From: Geosiphon pyriformis
Lineage: Eukaryota; Glomeromycota; Glomeromycetes; Archaeosporales; Geosiphonaceae
Length of the DNA: 64,000 nucleotides
Assembly: GCA_016748015.1 (NCBI GenBank)
Contig: JAAOMT010000134.1
Coordinates: forward strand, 1,309,726 to 1,373,725
Direction of reading: 5' to 3'
This document shows positions 11,152 to 20,411 of this stretch, in pieces. The position numbers and the translations under genes are program-made. The number at the start of each line of letters is the position of its first letter. The stretch's first letter is position 1. Below the pieces are notes generated by a model. It worked only from the letters and a program-made list of their open reading frames with translations. It had not been told where the DNA came from and did no database searches.

Positions 11152-11168
11152 TGGTGTTCCCTGTAAGG
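11152..11168 (+). other. Primer binding site of the F element
   Basis: TGGTGTTCCCTGTAAGG lies 6 bases after the LTR end. It begins with TGG, the complement of a tRNA CCA end. E elements have TGGTGCTCCCTGTAAGG at the same place (17,103-17,119; 61,103-61,119 minus), so F and E seem to use the same tRNA primer, which I cannot identify. Confidence 0.7.
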
Positions 11169-11249
11169 TTGTCAAAATCCACTTTGTTTCCTATTGTATG
11201 GGTGATTATTCATATCTGCCATAACAATCAGAAAAACACTTTAAAGTAC

Positions 11250-12690
11250 ACAACAAAAATGATCTAGACTTTAATGAACTCAATTCTTTGCTCTTCTGCT
11301 TGATTTGCTTCCTTATTGAAGAAAAATCCAGCAAACAATTCTAAAACTTTTGGAACTGGTTCCTGAATGAGCATTCAGCTGAAACCTACACAGCTTATAC
11401 AATCTATTACTTTGACCAAGCTTATTTTGAAGATGACTTTGAAGAAAGAAACAACAGTATCAATCAGCTCTTATATTCTGCAACCTTTGAACAACAGCCC
11501 CCTGATTTAGAATATCTGAATTATCAAATCCACATTTGGATTACTGCCCATTAAGCAACTAAAACTCCCTTTGAAACAGAAGAAGAAAGCTACCAAACTG
11601 CCTCTGTTTTTGACCTTTTATTAAGTGAATCAGACTCATCTACACAAACAGTTACTCCTGAACCAATGGTTAATGAACCCATATAAGCAAACATTCTGGC
11701 CGCCCTCCAAAGTATACAAACTGCTCAAGGAAAAAGAAACAATACCCCACTACCACTATTTAGAGGTAATGCACAAAATTTAATTAAATAATTGGATGAT
11801 TTTGAGAGAGCTGCTACAGCCAACCAGTATGATAAAAAATACAAGTTCCAAATCATTGGTGGCTATCTTTAAGGCTCTCCTGCTACCTGGTTTTCACAAG
11901 AAACAGATGCCAATGCTCAACACAGAATAATTAGATGGACACCAACCAATACTGGAGAAAAAAATACCTCTTTCACTATTCAGTTTAAGACCAAGTTTAG
12001 AATCCCAATATTAATATTCAAATGGTGCATGAAATTGGAAAGAAGAACCCAAGGCTCTGGAAAAGTAGTGACTGAATATGCCAAAGTTATCAGAAAGCTA
12101 ATCAAACATATAGACTCTGGGAAAAACTGGACAGAAGAGCAAAAGATCCATTCATTCACAAAAGAATTAAGAACTGATCTATCATATGCTCTTTGGCCTC
12201 TTTTGGCTTTAAAAAACAATCCAACAATAGACATGGCTATTAAACTAGCACAAAGAATTGAAGATAACCAAAAGATGTATTTGGGATCCACACTTCCAGT
12301 TTTTGCTCCTGCTTCTGCTATGGCTCTAGCTTCACAAATGGCTGCTGCCTCTTTTGCTGCCCAAACTCAAAACCCAAACAAACAATTAATAGATAGACTT
12401 ACAGCTAATCTTGTCCAGCTACTGGAATCTTTGACCTAAGCAGTTAAAGAAAATCAACAACCTCAAAGACCTAGATTTGAACCCCACTTCAATCAGCCCC
12501 AACAACCACCATATCAAAGACAGCAAAATTGCAGCCCATCTGTGTGCTATTACTGTAGACTAACTGGACACTTCTCAAGAAACTGTAACAATCCTTTATT
12601 GCCTCCTCCAGCTCCTAAAAATAATGACATTCAGAATAACAAACCCAACAATAATAATGTTCCTAATTAAAGACCCAATCATGCCAACAT
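11250..12690 (+). pseudogene. F-family gag (capsid and CCHC nucleocapsid)
   Basis: The translation shows an N-terminal acidic region, then the capsid-like segment (LPLFRGNAQNLI, DDFERAATANQYD, GSPATWFSQE, FTIQFKTKFR). An intact stretch follows at 12,029-12,439 ending in the usual helices (SYALWPLLALK, AIKLAQRIEDNQ). A zinc knuckle CX2CX4HX4C lies at about 12,543-12,588 (CYYC, GH, RNC). In LTR elements this protein forms the particle and binds RNA. About seven in-frame TAA/TAG stops, almost all at probable Gln codons, and at least one frameshift interrupt it. Confidence 0.82.
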
Positions 12691-12699
12691 TAATTTCTT

Positions 12700-13640
12700 T
12701 GAAGAGGATCTCTTAGTTGAAGCCACTGTTTATCAGCCTTTAAACTGGTAGGCACACCTCCAAAGGGTGAAAGTACAAGCCAACCAGAAGAAAACTCTTT
12801 TTATGCTTTTAACCTAACTGATAATAATTATGATATGAATAAACTAGCAATCAACACCTCTGAATCAACAAAAAAGAAGAAGAAAGCCAAGATTGATTTT
12901 GTTATAGATCCAAAAAAAGCCTCCACATCAACTGTTGATAACAATGAGCTACCAAAAGCTAAAGTTTTTAAAAATCCTCCAAAGTTGGAACCTCCAGAAA
13001 TTGTACAAAAATCTGAACCATATTGTGTTGTCAAAGATCTTATAGAAACTCCTGTTCACATTATTTTTGGCCAGTTAATGACCCATCTCCAATTCAGAAA
13101 AAACCTTCACAAATTATTAATACCAAAAAAGAAGATACCAAAAACCAACAAATGGCTCAAGAAAGCAAAAGCTTTGCTTGATTATGAACTCTGTAAACTA
13201 ATCATCAGATGTGATGAGAAACCCATTGTGATTAAGTGCCATCATTGAACAACTCCTCCAGTAACCTAACAGAACCAAGAAGAAAAACAATCAGATGAAT
13301 CAGATGATGATGAGAGCGATGATAATGAAGATTAAGAAAAACAAGAAAAAACTGCTGAACTTGTCTATACCATCTTCACCAGCAATGGCAAGTCTCTGAA
13401 CAATGTTAAAGCTGACAAAAAAAGAATTATGGTAAATGGCAAGCTGATCTGCTGGCCCTACTATGATATCTTCAGAAGAACCTTTGACAGAAAACCTGGC
13501 AAAAAAGCCAAATACAGTTATTGGTAGCATGGCTTTTATGCATGGTGCTAGTATAATAAACCTTTGTATTTACCAAGTAATAAATACAAATCCTGCCTGA
13601 TTTATTACAAAGCTTGGGAACCAATTAGCTTGATATCTTG
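12700..13640 (+). pseudogene. F-family gag-pol linker with Cys cluster
   Basis: The region reads through a Lys/Pro-rich stretch (12,835-13,248 open), an acidic run (SDESDDDESDDNED, about 13,290-13,335) and a tryptophan- and cysteine-rich piece (about 13,440-13,610: LICWPYYDI, then WCYN, then KSCLIYYKAWEPISLI). The equivalent minus-strand copy at 63,513-63,700 keeps more of the Cys residues (C.C.....C..C), so it may be a zinc ribbon. I see no D-S/T-G protease motif, so protease is deleted or unrecognisable in this copy. Confidence 0.6.
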
Positions 13641-14625
13641 AGAAAAACTTAAAGAAGTACAAAAGTCCTTTGAGAATGAACTACCTGAAATTCAATTATT
13701 AGTTGTAGAACAAAGAGAACCTTCTCCTGAAGAAAGAAAAGTGGACATTAAAAATCTGTTGGCCAAAAATAGCCCAGTTATCTTAAAAGAAGGTGATACC
13801 TCTGGACAAACTCATGTAATACAACACATTATTACCACAAAAGAAACTCACCCCATCCATTTGAAGCCTTATCAATCTAATTGACACAATGATGAGTTTA
13901 TCAAGAAAGAGATAAACCGGATGAAAGATCTTGGATTCATACAAAAAACCAAGAGTAAATAGGCTTTTCCAGTTGTAGTGGTATCCAAGAAAAGTGAAAC
14001 CCTATGCTTCTGTGTTGACTATCACCAACTAAATACCATTACTATAAGAGACATGTACCCACTCCCCAAAATTGATGCAATGCTATATAAATTCAATAAT
14101 GCTGCTTTCTTCTCAACCATTGACTTAACTGCTGAATTCTAAAATAGAAATGAATCCAGAAAGCAGAAAGAAAACTGCTTTTATCACCAAGTATAGTACC
14201 TATGAATTTACAGTTATGTCTTTTGGTTTCACCAATGCTCCTTCTATCTTTTAACATCTAATAAATAAAGTGTTTGAATCAGCAAAAGAAAACTTTGTTC
14301 TGGTTTACTTGGACAACATAATGGTATATTCAAAAATCTGGGGTAAACACCTTGAACATTTACAGAAGGTTTTTAACCTGCTTAGAAATACTAGCCTTAA
14401 GATCAACCCAATCAAATCTTTCTTTGGATGCCAATCCACCCAGTTTTTTGGTTATTTTATTACAAAAGATGAAATCTTCCTTGACCCAGCTAAAGTTGAA
14501 AAAGTTCAGAACATTAGACAACCAATAAATGTTCCTGAACTATGCTCTTTTCTTGGTTTGGCCTCTTACTATCACAAATTTATCAAGGATTTTTCCAAAA
14601 TTGCCTTTTCTTTCAATTAGCTACT
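13641..14625 (+). pseudogene. F-family reverse transcriptase
   Basis: RT landmarks in order: a pre-RT segment (QREPSPEERKVDI), motif region FPVVVVSKK, CFCVDYHQLN, the first catalytic Asp in FFSTIDLTAEF, TTYEFTVMSFG-like motif B (with a frameshift near 14,140), and motif C read as VYLDNIMVYS at about 14,310, where the second catalytic Asp of YLDD has become Asn. The C-terminal part (FFGYFITKDEI, FLGLASYYHKFIKDFSK) is open from 14,270 to 14,620. Frameshift, stops and the Asp-to-Asn change show it is dead. Confidence 0.85.
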
Positions 14626-14639
14626 CAGAAAAAATGTTA

Positions 14640-15115
14640 ATTATTACTGAAACACTTATTAACAAAAAGCTTTTGAAATTCTAAAGGAAAAACTTGTTAC
14701 TAAACCAATTCTCAAGCAACCAGATCTGTATCAACCTTTAATCCTCCACACTGATGCATCTGACTATGAACTTAGTACTGTTTTTTCACAGAAAGATGAA
14801 AATAGCAGAGAACATGTCATAGCATATACCAGTAGATCCCTCACACCAGTAGAAAAGAACTATTCAGTTACTAAACAAGAATGTCTACCAGTAGTTTGGG
14901 CTACTAACTACTGAGATCAATATCTTCTTGGTGCAAAATTCTTAGTGGTAACAGATTATCAAGCCTTGGTTTGGCTGTATAATAAAAAGAAGCTGGAACA
15001 CAAACAAATAACTTGCTGAATACTCCACTTGGATGAATTTGACTATGATATTCAAAACTGCAAAGGAGCAAATTATCAAAACACAGACACTTTCTCTAGA
15101 CTTATCATCTAGTGA
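14640..15115 (+). pseudogene. F-family RNase H
   Basis: The frame contains HTDASDYELSTVFSQKD (first catalytic Asp), TKQECLPVVWAT (catalytic Glu), VVTDYQALVWL (third Asp), and ends at NTDTFSRL, the family's usual RNase H end. It removes RNA from the RNA-DNA hybrid during reverse transcription. TGA/TAA stops occur at positions where Arg, Trp or Gln is expected. Confidence 0.8.
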
Positions 15116-15379
15116 TAGTACAATTTCTCAAACCAAACCAACTTAATTATTAGTAACTTCTTTATAAACAAACACGATAATAGACTTAGACAACTATTCT
15201 GCCTTAATAGAATTTTTGGGTAAAGAACAATACCCACCAGAATACATTTGACAACAAAGAGAACATTTGCACAAACAATCAAATTTTTATTTGATTTGCC
15301 AGAACTAGCTATATAAAAGAAATAGAAAAGATCTTGACTGCCCCCAAAGAGTCATCAGATTTGAAAAAAGGGAAATTGT

Positions 15380-16235
15380 AATATACAATATGTATACTGA
15401 TCCATTAGCTGGACACTTTGGAAAAACAAAGACAATTCAGAAAACTTTAGCTTGTTATTATTGGCTTATCTTAGGAAAAGACATTGTTGAATACATTAAA
15501 ACCTGTGACATCTGCCAAAAAAGAGGCAAATCCAATCACAAAGAAGATATCCATCCAATCTCTGTTGGTCAACCATTTGACAGAATTGGTATAGATGTTA
15601 TTGGACCTTTAACAATAACTCCTGATGACAACAGATACATTATCACAGCTACTGATTATTATACAAAGTGAGTAAAAGCAAGAGCTACCTCAGACCAAAC
15701 AGCAGTCTTAATAGCCAATTTCATTTATGAAGATATCATCTGCTGTCATGGCTGCCTCAAAGAACTTTTATCTGATAGAAGAAGAGCTTTTCTTAGTACA
15801 CTGGTTGAAGAACTTTGTAGAAAAATGGAAATATGTCATAAACTTTTCTCCTCTTATTACCTCCAAACAAATGGCCTGATAGAACATTTTAATAGAACAC
15901 TATGTAAAACACTAGCCAAAACTAGTAAAGAAACAAACTTATGGGATAAAGTACTGCTTTCAGCTTTGTTTGCTTATAAAACTGTGAATTATGACATAAC
16001 AAGTTATGAATCTTTTTATTTGCTTTATGGATGCATGACAACTCTATCAATAAAAATTAACATTAAAACAATACCCTTTGAAGAAATTACAATAAGAAAT
16101 TACAAAGACATATTGCAAAGAAGACTTGGTACTATTCTTGACTTTTTGGTAAAAGCACAAATAATTGCTTTTAAAAAGATAAAACAGTTTCAAAAAAAGC
16201 TTAAGAAAAAAAAAACTAATAAAACACTTTGGTAA
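15380..16235 (+). pseudogene. F-family integrase, C-terminally cut
   Basis: An HHCC zinc domain (DPLAGHFGKTKTIQ ... CDICQKRG, about 15,400-15,530) precedes the DDE core: D in RIGIDVIGPL (about 15,590), D in LLSDRRRAFLS (about 15,770), E in NGLIEHFNRTL (about 15,885). The core continues through LFAYKTVNYDITSYESFYLLYG to a Lys-rich end. One TGA (15,669, where other copies have Trp) and the loss of the tail beyond 16,234 break it. Confidence 0.87.
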
Positions 16236-17100
16236 TGTTACTCATAAAAAAAAAACAGATATAACAGACCAATAAGAAAATAGTATTTAGCACATGAACA
16301 CATTGCTCAGCAATGTGGAGCAATGTCAGAAATCATGGCACATTGCTCAGCAATGTGGAGCAATATCAGAAAACATGGCACATTGCTCAGCAATATGGAG
16401 TGATATTAGAAAATTAGAGCACATTATTCAGCAATGTGAGTATTGCTCAAGAAATCATAGCACATCACTCGGAAATATGAGCAATCTCATAGAACATCAA
16501 TTATGTATATATAGCAGTAGCATTAGAAGTAGAAAAAACAGAATTTTTTAGTTAGAAATCTCTTATTCCCAATTATTGAATAAATAAATTATTTACCATC
16601 CAAATCCACTCTTCACTATTAACACTCTATGTTAATAGCAATTGATACTTAACCACACTGGAACAATAGCTCTTGATCATGGCTATTGACAGATACTAAC
16701 TTGCATATTGCCTTGGCTTATTTCTTTATTTTATTTTTATTTTTTTTTATTTTTTATTTTGTTATTATTATTAACTCTATTGAGAATTAATGTGTGAGGT
16801 ACTAATGTCAGGATATAGCACTGGTAAAAGACCCAAGAATAAGAGTAGGACACTTGATTGAGAATAGCTTACCAGGAGGAATATTGGCCATCAAGCTGAG
16901 AAAAAAATTGACAAAACTGCAGTTTCGGGAAGCTACAAATAAAACTATTACAATTGAATCTCTGTTTATTATACAAAAAACTCAACCAAAACCTTCAGAT
17001 AACAATACCTTCAGATATTACCAACCACATTATATATCAATTGAGCACCAAGTTATGGGTTTGTTATTTGATTTGAGACTCCAAATAATCACCTGTAATA
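16236..17100 (+). repeat. E-family LTR with CATTGCTCAGCAATG-type U3 array
   Basis: The LTR starts TGTTACTCATAAAA and ends CACCTGTAATA. At about 16,294-16,500 there are five to six units of about 40 bases centred on the palindrome cattgctcagcaatg, spaced by tggagcaatgtcagaaatcatgg-like text. The tatgtatatatagcag TATA region follows at about 16,504. The rest of the LTR aligns with E LTRs that carry the GAATTC-type array instead. The same array type occurs in the solo LTR at 24,243-25,151. Confidence 0.85.
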
Positions 17101-18300
17101 TTTGGTGCTCCCTGTAAGGTATAATCATACAGAGAACCAGTACCAACAATTCCATCCAAAAGTGGCAGAATCAGAAAGCATAAGAGCAAACCATCTAGGA
17201 TTCATGAAATTTTTATTTCAACATTATTGCCAATACTTAGGATTGAATCATAATTACATATTAGCAGAATCAGTCTTCAATTTTTACATCAATAAGAGAA
17301 TTGCATATTTGTTGGATACATCAGTAAATATTGAATCAGCAAGAGAAACTTTTTACAACAAATTAATTCAAAACACCAGCCTGCCAACAAATCATAATTT
17401 CGCATCTATCATCACTGAGATCAACAAAGAAATCAAATATCACACACAGCAAAGATACCCAATTACTTATGCAAGTAAAGGTAAAAGAAAACTACAAACA
17501 CCAGCAGTAACATCTCAAAAGATACAACCACCTATGTAGAAGAAAACAAGGATTGAATCACCAACCAATCCATCATATCATTATACACTCAGAAATATCA
17601 TCAATATAACATCAACAGGCACATCCACAGCAACTGCGACATTAGCATTTGGAAAATTTTCATTTCAAAGTAAACAAAGGAAAGAGGATCTATTAGAACC
17701 ATATGGTAAATATTTTGAAGGATTTAAATTTCGATTGCCAATACCATTAGGATTTCAATCCCTGCCATCTCAACCAGATTTTGGAACAGTGAGTCCATGG
17801 GAAATTACTAAATCAGAAGAAGAACAAAAAGAAGAGAAAGAAGAATCTGAAGATCAAGAATTTACCTACCAGAATCCGATCACAGAAAACTTGGAAATTA
17901 AAACCCCAAACTTTTAAACTCAGCAAAATCTAACTTTAAAAAATCTGGAAATTGAAACTCCAAATATTCAGATACCGCCAACTCAAGATAATCAAAACCC
18001 CAAAACAATCAACTAATAATACTTACTTCCAGTAATTGTGATCAATCCACCACCAGCTCTATTAAATGCCGAACAACAACAACAGTCACAACCACTACTT
18101 CAACAAAACCAGCAGCAACCACAACAACAACCAATGGCTTATGTTTTAATCACCAAAATCAAGAAATTTACCAATAAAGAGGACAATGCCCAAGTATGGC
18201 TCAACAATGTGGAAAAAGCCATCGCAGCCAATAGATGGAATAACAACAGAGCTCTAGAAGGAGAATTAAATGAATTAGATTTCAACAAAGCTCAATATTA
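17101..18300 (+). pseudogene. E-family gag, N-terminal domain, fused to pol end
   Basis: From 17,102 to 17,539 an open frame gives the conserved E/D N-terminal domain (VLPVRYNHTENQ, LFQHYCQYLGLNHN, AESVFNFYINKRIAYLL, ASIITEINKEI, QQRYPITYASK). A Pro/Gln/Glu-rich linker follows (17,735-18,037), then the capsid start (MAYVLITKIKKFTNKEDNAQVWLNNVEKAI cut into two readings by stops). At about 18,255 the sequence passes directly to GELNELDFNKAQY, the end of pol. The first codon at 17,102 is TTG, so the true start is uncertain. Function of the N-terminal domain is unknown. Confidence 0.75.
17103..17119 (+). other. Primer binding site of the deleted E element
   Basis: TGGTGCTCCCTGTAAGG directly follows the LTR and begins with the TGG that pairs with a tRNA CCA end. 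The open frame of the gag N-terminal domain runs through this site. Confidence 0.75.
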
Positions 18301-18314
18301 AAAGAAGGGAATAA

Positions 18315-19165
18315 TATTACTTATAAAATATAGAAAATATAGTATTATTAGTCAGTAGATATTAGCCAATCAGATGTAATTGTAATAAATATGGAATTCC
18401 AAAATTCCTCTTAGAAGAATTACAGGATTTCAGAAATTTCAGAATTCTCCAACAAGGAATTGCAGGATTCCAAAATTCCAAAATTCTTCTCATTAAAAAT
18501 TGCAAGATTCCAGGAATTCCAAGATTTCTGTCACAAGGAATTGAGAAATTGAGGAATCTCAGATATGTATATATAGCAGTAGTATTAGAAGCAGAAAAAA
18601 CAGAATCAATACCAGGATTCTTAGCTTAGTTACCACAATCCTCAAATAAATAATTATTCACTATATCAAATTCACTCTTCACTATCAACACTTTATGTTG
18701 ATAGTAATTGATACTTAACCACACTGAAACAATAGCTCTTGATCACGGCTATTGACGGGATACTAACTTGCAAATTGTCTTGGCTTATTTCCGTATATTT
18801 TTTTATTTTCTTTATGTTTCTTTGATTTTGCTATTATGCACTAACCAATTGATTCAAAGCACTAATTACTGACATCAAGGATTGCTTGGTAAAAGACCCC
18901 TGCGAGTGAGTAGGACATGTACAAAAGATATGGATTACTTACTAGAAGATTGCCAGCCACCAAGCTAAGAAAAAAATTAACAGACTTGCAAGTCTGAAAA
19001 GCTATGGATAAACAACTATTGAATCTTTGTTCATTATACAAAGGACTTATTTGGAAAATCTTCAGATACCAACTACTTAAAAATATTATCCACAACATGA
19101 ATAGCTTTGAGCACCGAGTTATGAGTTTAGTATTCACTCGACACCCCAAAAAAACACCTGTAACA
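18315..19165 (+). repeat. E-family LTR (GAATTC-type array)
   Basis: Starts TATTACTTATAAAAT (first bases mutated from TGTTAC) and ends CACCTGTAACA. The GAATTC-type U3 array spans about 18,394-18,560, then tatgtatatatagcag. A polypurine tract (aaaagaaggga) ends just before the LTR at about 18,310. After 19,165 the sequence is the 3' tail of a LINE-B copy. Confidence 0.8.
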
Positions 19166-19380
19166 TTGTTTTGGGTTTTATAAATCTTGTTTATTTTTTT
19201 CTGGTTTAGGTGACATGGTTTCAGTGCATATAAGTGTCTAGTGTTGTTCTGACTGACCTGAGTGACTGGTCACGTGTAGAAAACACATAATTCACACCTA
19301 GTTTAGATTACTTGTATGATGTATTGTACTAGGCAGTGTTTGGACTTTACTCATTAAATAAAAAAAAAATAAAAAAAAAG
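19166..19380 (+). mobile_element. 3' tail of a LINE-B copy
   Basis: The segment contains cctgagtgactggtcac, then ctaggcagtgtttggac and ttactcattaaataaaaaaaa. The complete LINE-B ends at 27,970-28,105 with cctgagtgattagccac, ctagatagcagttgggc and ttactcattaat followed by an A run. So this is the 3' UTR and poly(A) of another LINE-B copy, cut at its left side by the E LTR. Confidence 0.75.
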
Positions 19381-20280
19381 TTTTGTTTTTATTATTTATA
19401 TTAAATTTATTAACTATTACAGATTTTTTATTTTTTTTTAAAGTTAGTTTTTATTTAAATTTATTAATATTAGTTAAATTATTATTTAAAAAAAATTTGT
19501 CAAAAAAAGTGTTTTTTTTTAAAATTTTAATATATTCTTCTATATTTTTTGGCTTTTATGTAAAAAAATTATTAATAAAACTATAGATAACTTTTTTTGT
19601 TGACTTTTTTATTATGTTATTACTAATAATTGCCAGTTTTTAAATAAAAAATTTGTATTTTATAAAATATTAAAAAATATAGCAAAAAAACAAATTTTTT
19701 AAAATTTTAGATATAAAAAAAATTGTTTAATAAATATAATATAAATAATTTAATTTTATTAAAGTTTAATTTTTTAATAATTATTAATTTAATTATTGAT
19801 TTAATTAAAAAACAAATAATTAAGGTTTAATTTTTAATTTTTATTATTATTTATTTTATTATTTTTAAGTATTTATATTTTAAAATATAAGTTATTTGTT
19901 ATCTTTTACATATTTTTTTAATTTATTGTTAAATTTAGTTTAAAAAACTATTTGTTTGTTTTTATAATTTATTAAATAAAAAAACAATTAAAAAATACAA
20001 TAAGACTTATTATTAATTATAAAAAATTACCAAGTAAAAAATAAAATAATATTGGCAATAATATTTTATTAACAATTATAATTATTTTTTATATTTGAAT
20101 TTTTTGAAAAAAATTATTTTCAATTATTTTTTTGTTATTTATTAACTGCTATTTCAACTTATAAAAAGATTAAAAATGTTTTAAGTATTAATAATAATTG
20201 GTTTTGTTTTAAAAATATTATATTTGGTTTTTATTTTTATTTTTATTTTTTATTTTTTTGGTTAAAATAATATTAAAAAA
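19381..20280. other. AT-rich relic zone with a decayed F-like LTR
   Basis: About 900 bases are almost pure A/T with no credible gene. From about 19,890 to 20,165 the sequence can be aligned by eye with the F-like LTR at 1-383: gtaatttattgaataaagaaacaattg there reads ataatttattaaataaaaaaacaatta here, with G and C replaced by A and T throughout. This suggests extreme C-to-T/G-to-A decay of an old LTR. Open frames here (such as 19,383-19,586) are low-complexity artefacts. Confidence 0.6.
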
Positions 20281-20411
20281 AAAAAAACTTTTTTCTCTTG
20301 TCGATTCTCTAACCATGATAAGAGCAAAAAATTTTTTGGAGAAATTGCTTTTCTTTTTTCCTTTCTTCTTAGTTTATTCAAGCCATTTTTTCTACCAAAC
20401 TCTTTTTTGTT

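Larger units (their letters stand above)
10397..16235 (+). mobile_element. F-family Ty3/gypsy element, 3' end missing
   Basis: Order on the plus strand: 5' LTR (10,397-11,145), primer binding site (11,152-11,168), gag, CCHC, Cys cluster, RT, RNase H, integrase. The RT-RNase H-integrase order makes it Ty3/gypsy. The last integrase codons end at 16,234, where an E-type LTR begins; the downstream C-terminal tail and 3' LTR seen or expected in the minus-strand F copy (48,995-49,840) are missing. Many CAA/CAG/TGG/CGA codons have become stops, so it is inactive. Confidence 0.85.
16236..19165 (+). mobile_element. Internally deleted E-family LTR element
   Basis: Two LTRs (16,236-17,100 and 18,315-19,165) flank only about 1.2 kb. 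That interval holds a primer binding site, the gag N-terminal domain and start of capsid, and then jumps to the last codons of pol (ELDFNKAQY stop) and the polypurine tract. Nearly all of gag-pol is gone, so this is a non-autonomous derivative. The two LTRs are clearly diverged and carry different U3 arrays, so they may not be an original pair; the body could be a product of recombination between two E copies. No matching target duplication was found. Confidence 0.8.

Noticed and set aside
409-14600. Alternative genetic code with TAA/TAG read as glutamine
   Set aside because: Stops also fall at Trp and Arg positions, and the intact RPB2 gene uses CAA/CAG for Gln with no internal TAA/TAG and ends in TAA. 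Mutational decay explains the stops better.
16294-16500. CRISPR-like regular repeats
   Set aside because: The units are palindromic, irregularly spaced and lie inside an LTR directly before its TATA box, in a eukaryotic genome; no cas genes.
19381-20280. Mitochondrial DNA insertion, because of the extreme AT content
   Set aside because: No mitochondrial gene or tRNA could be read, and part of it aligns with a decayed F-like LTR.
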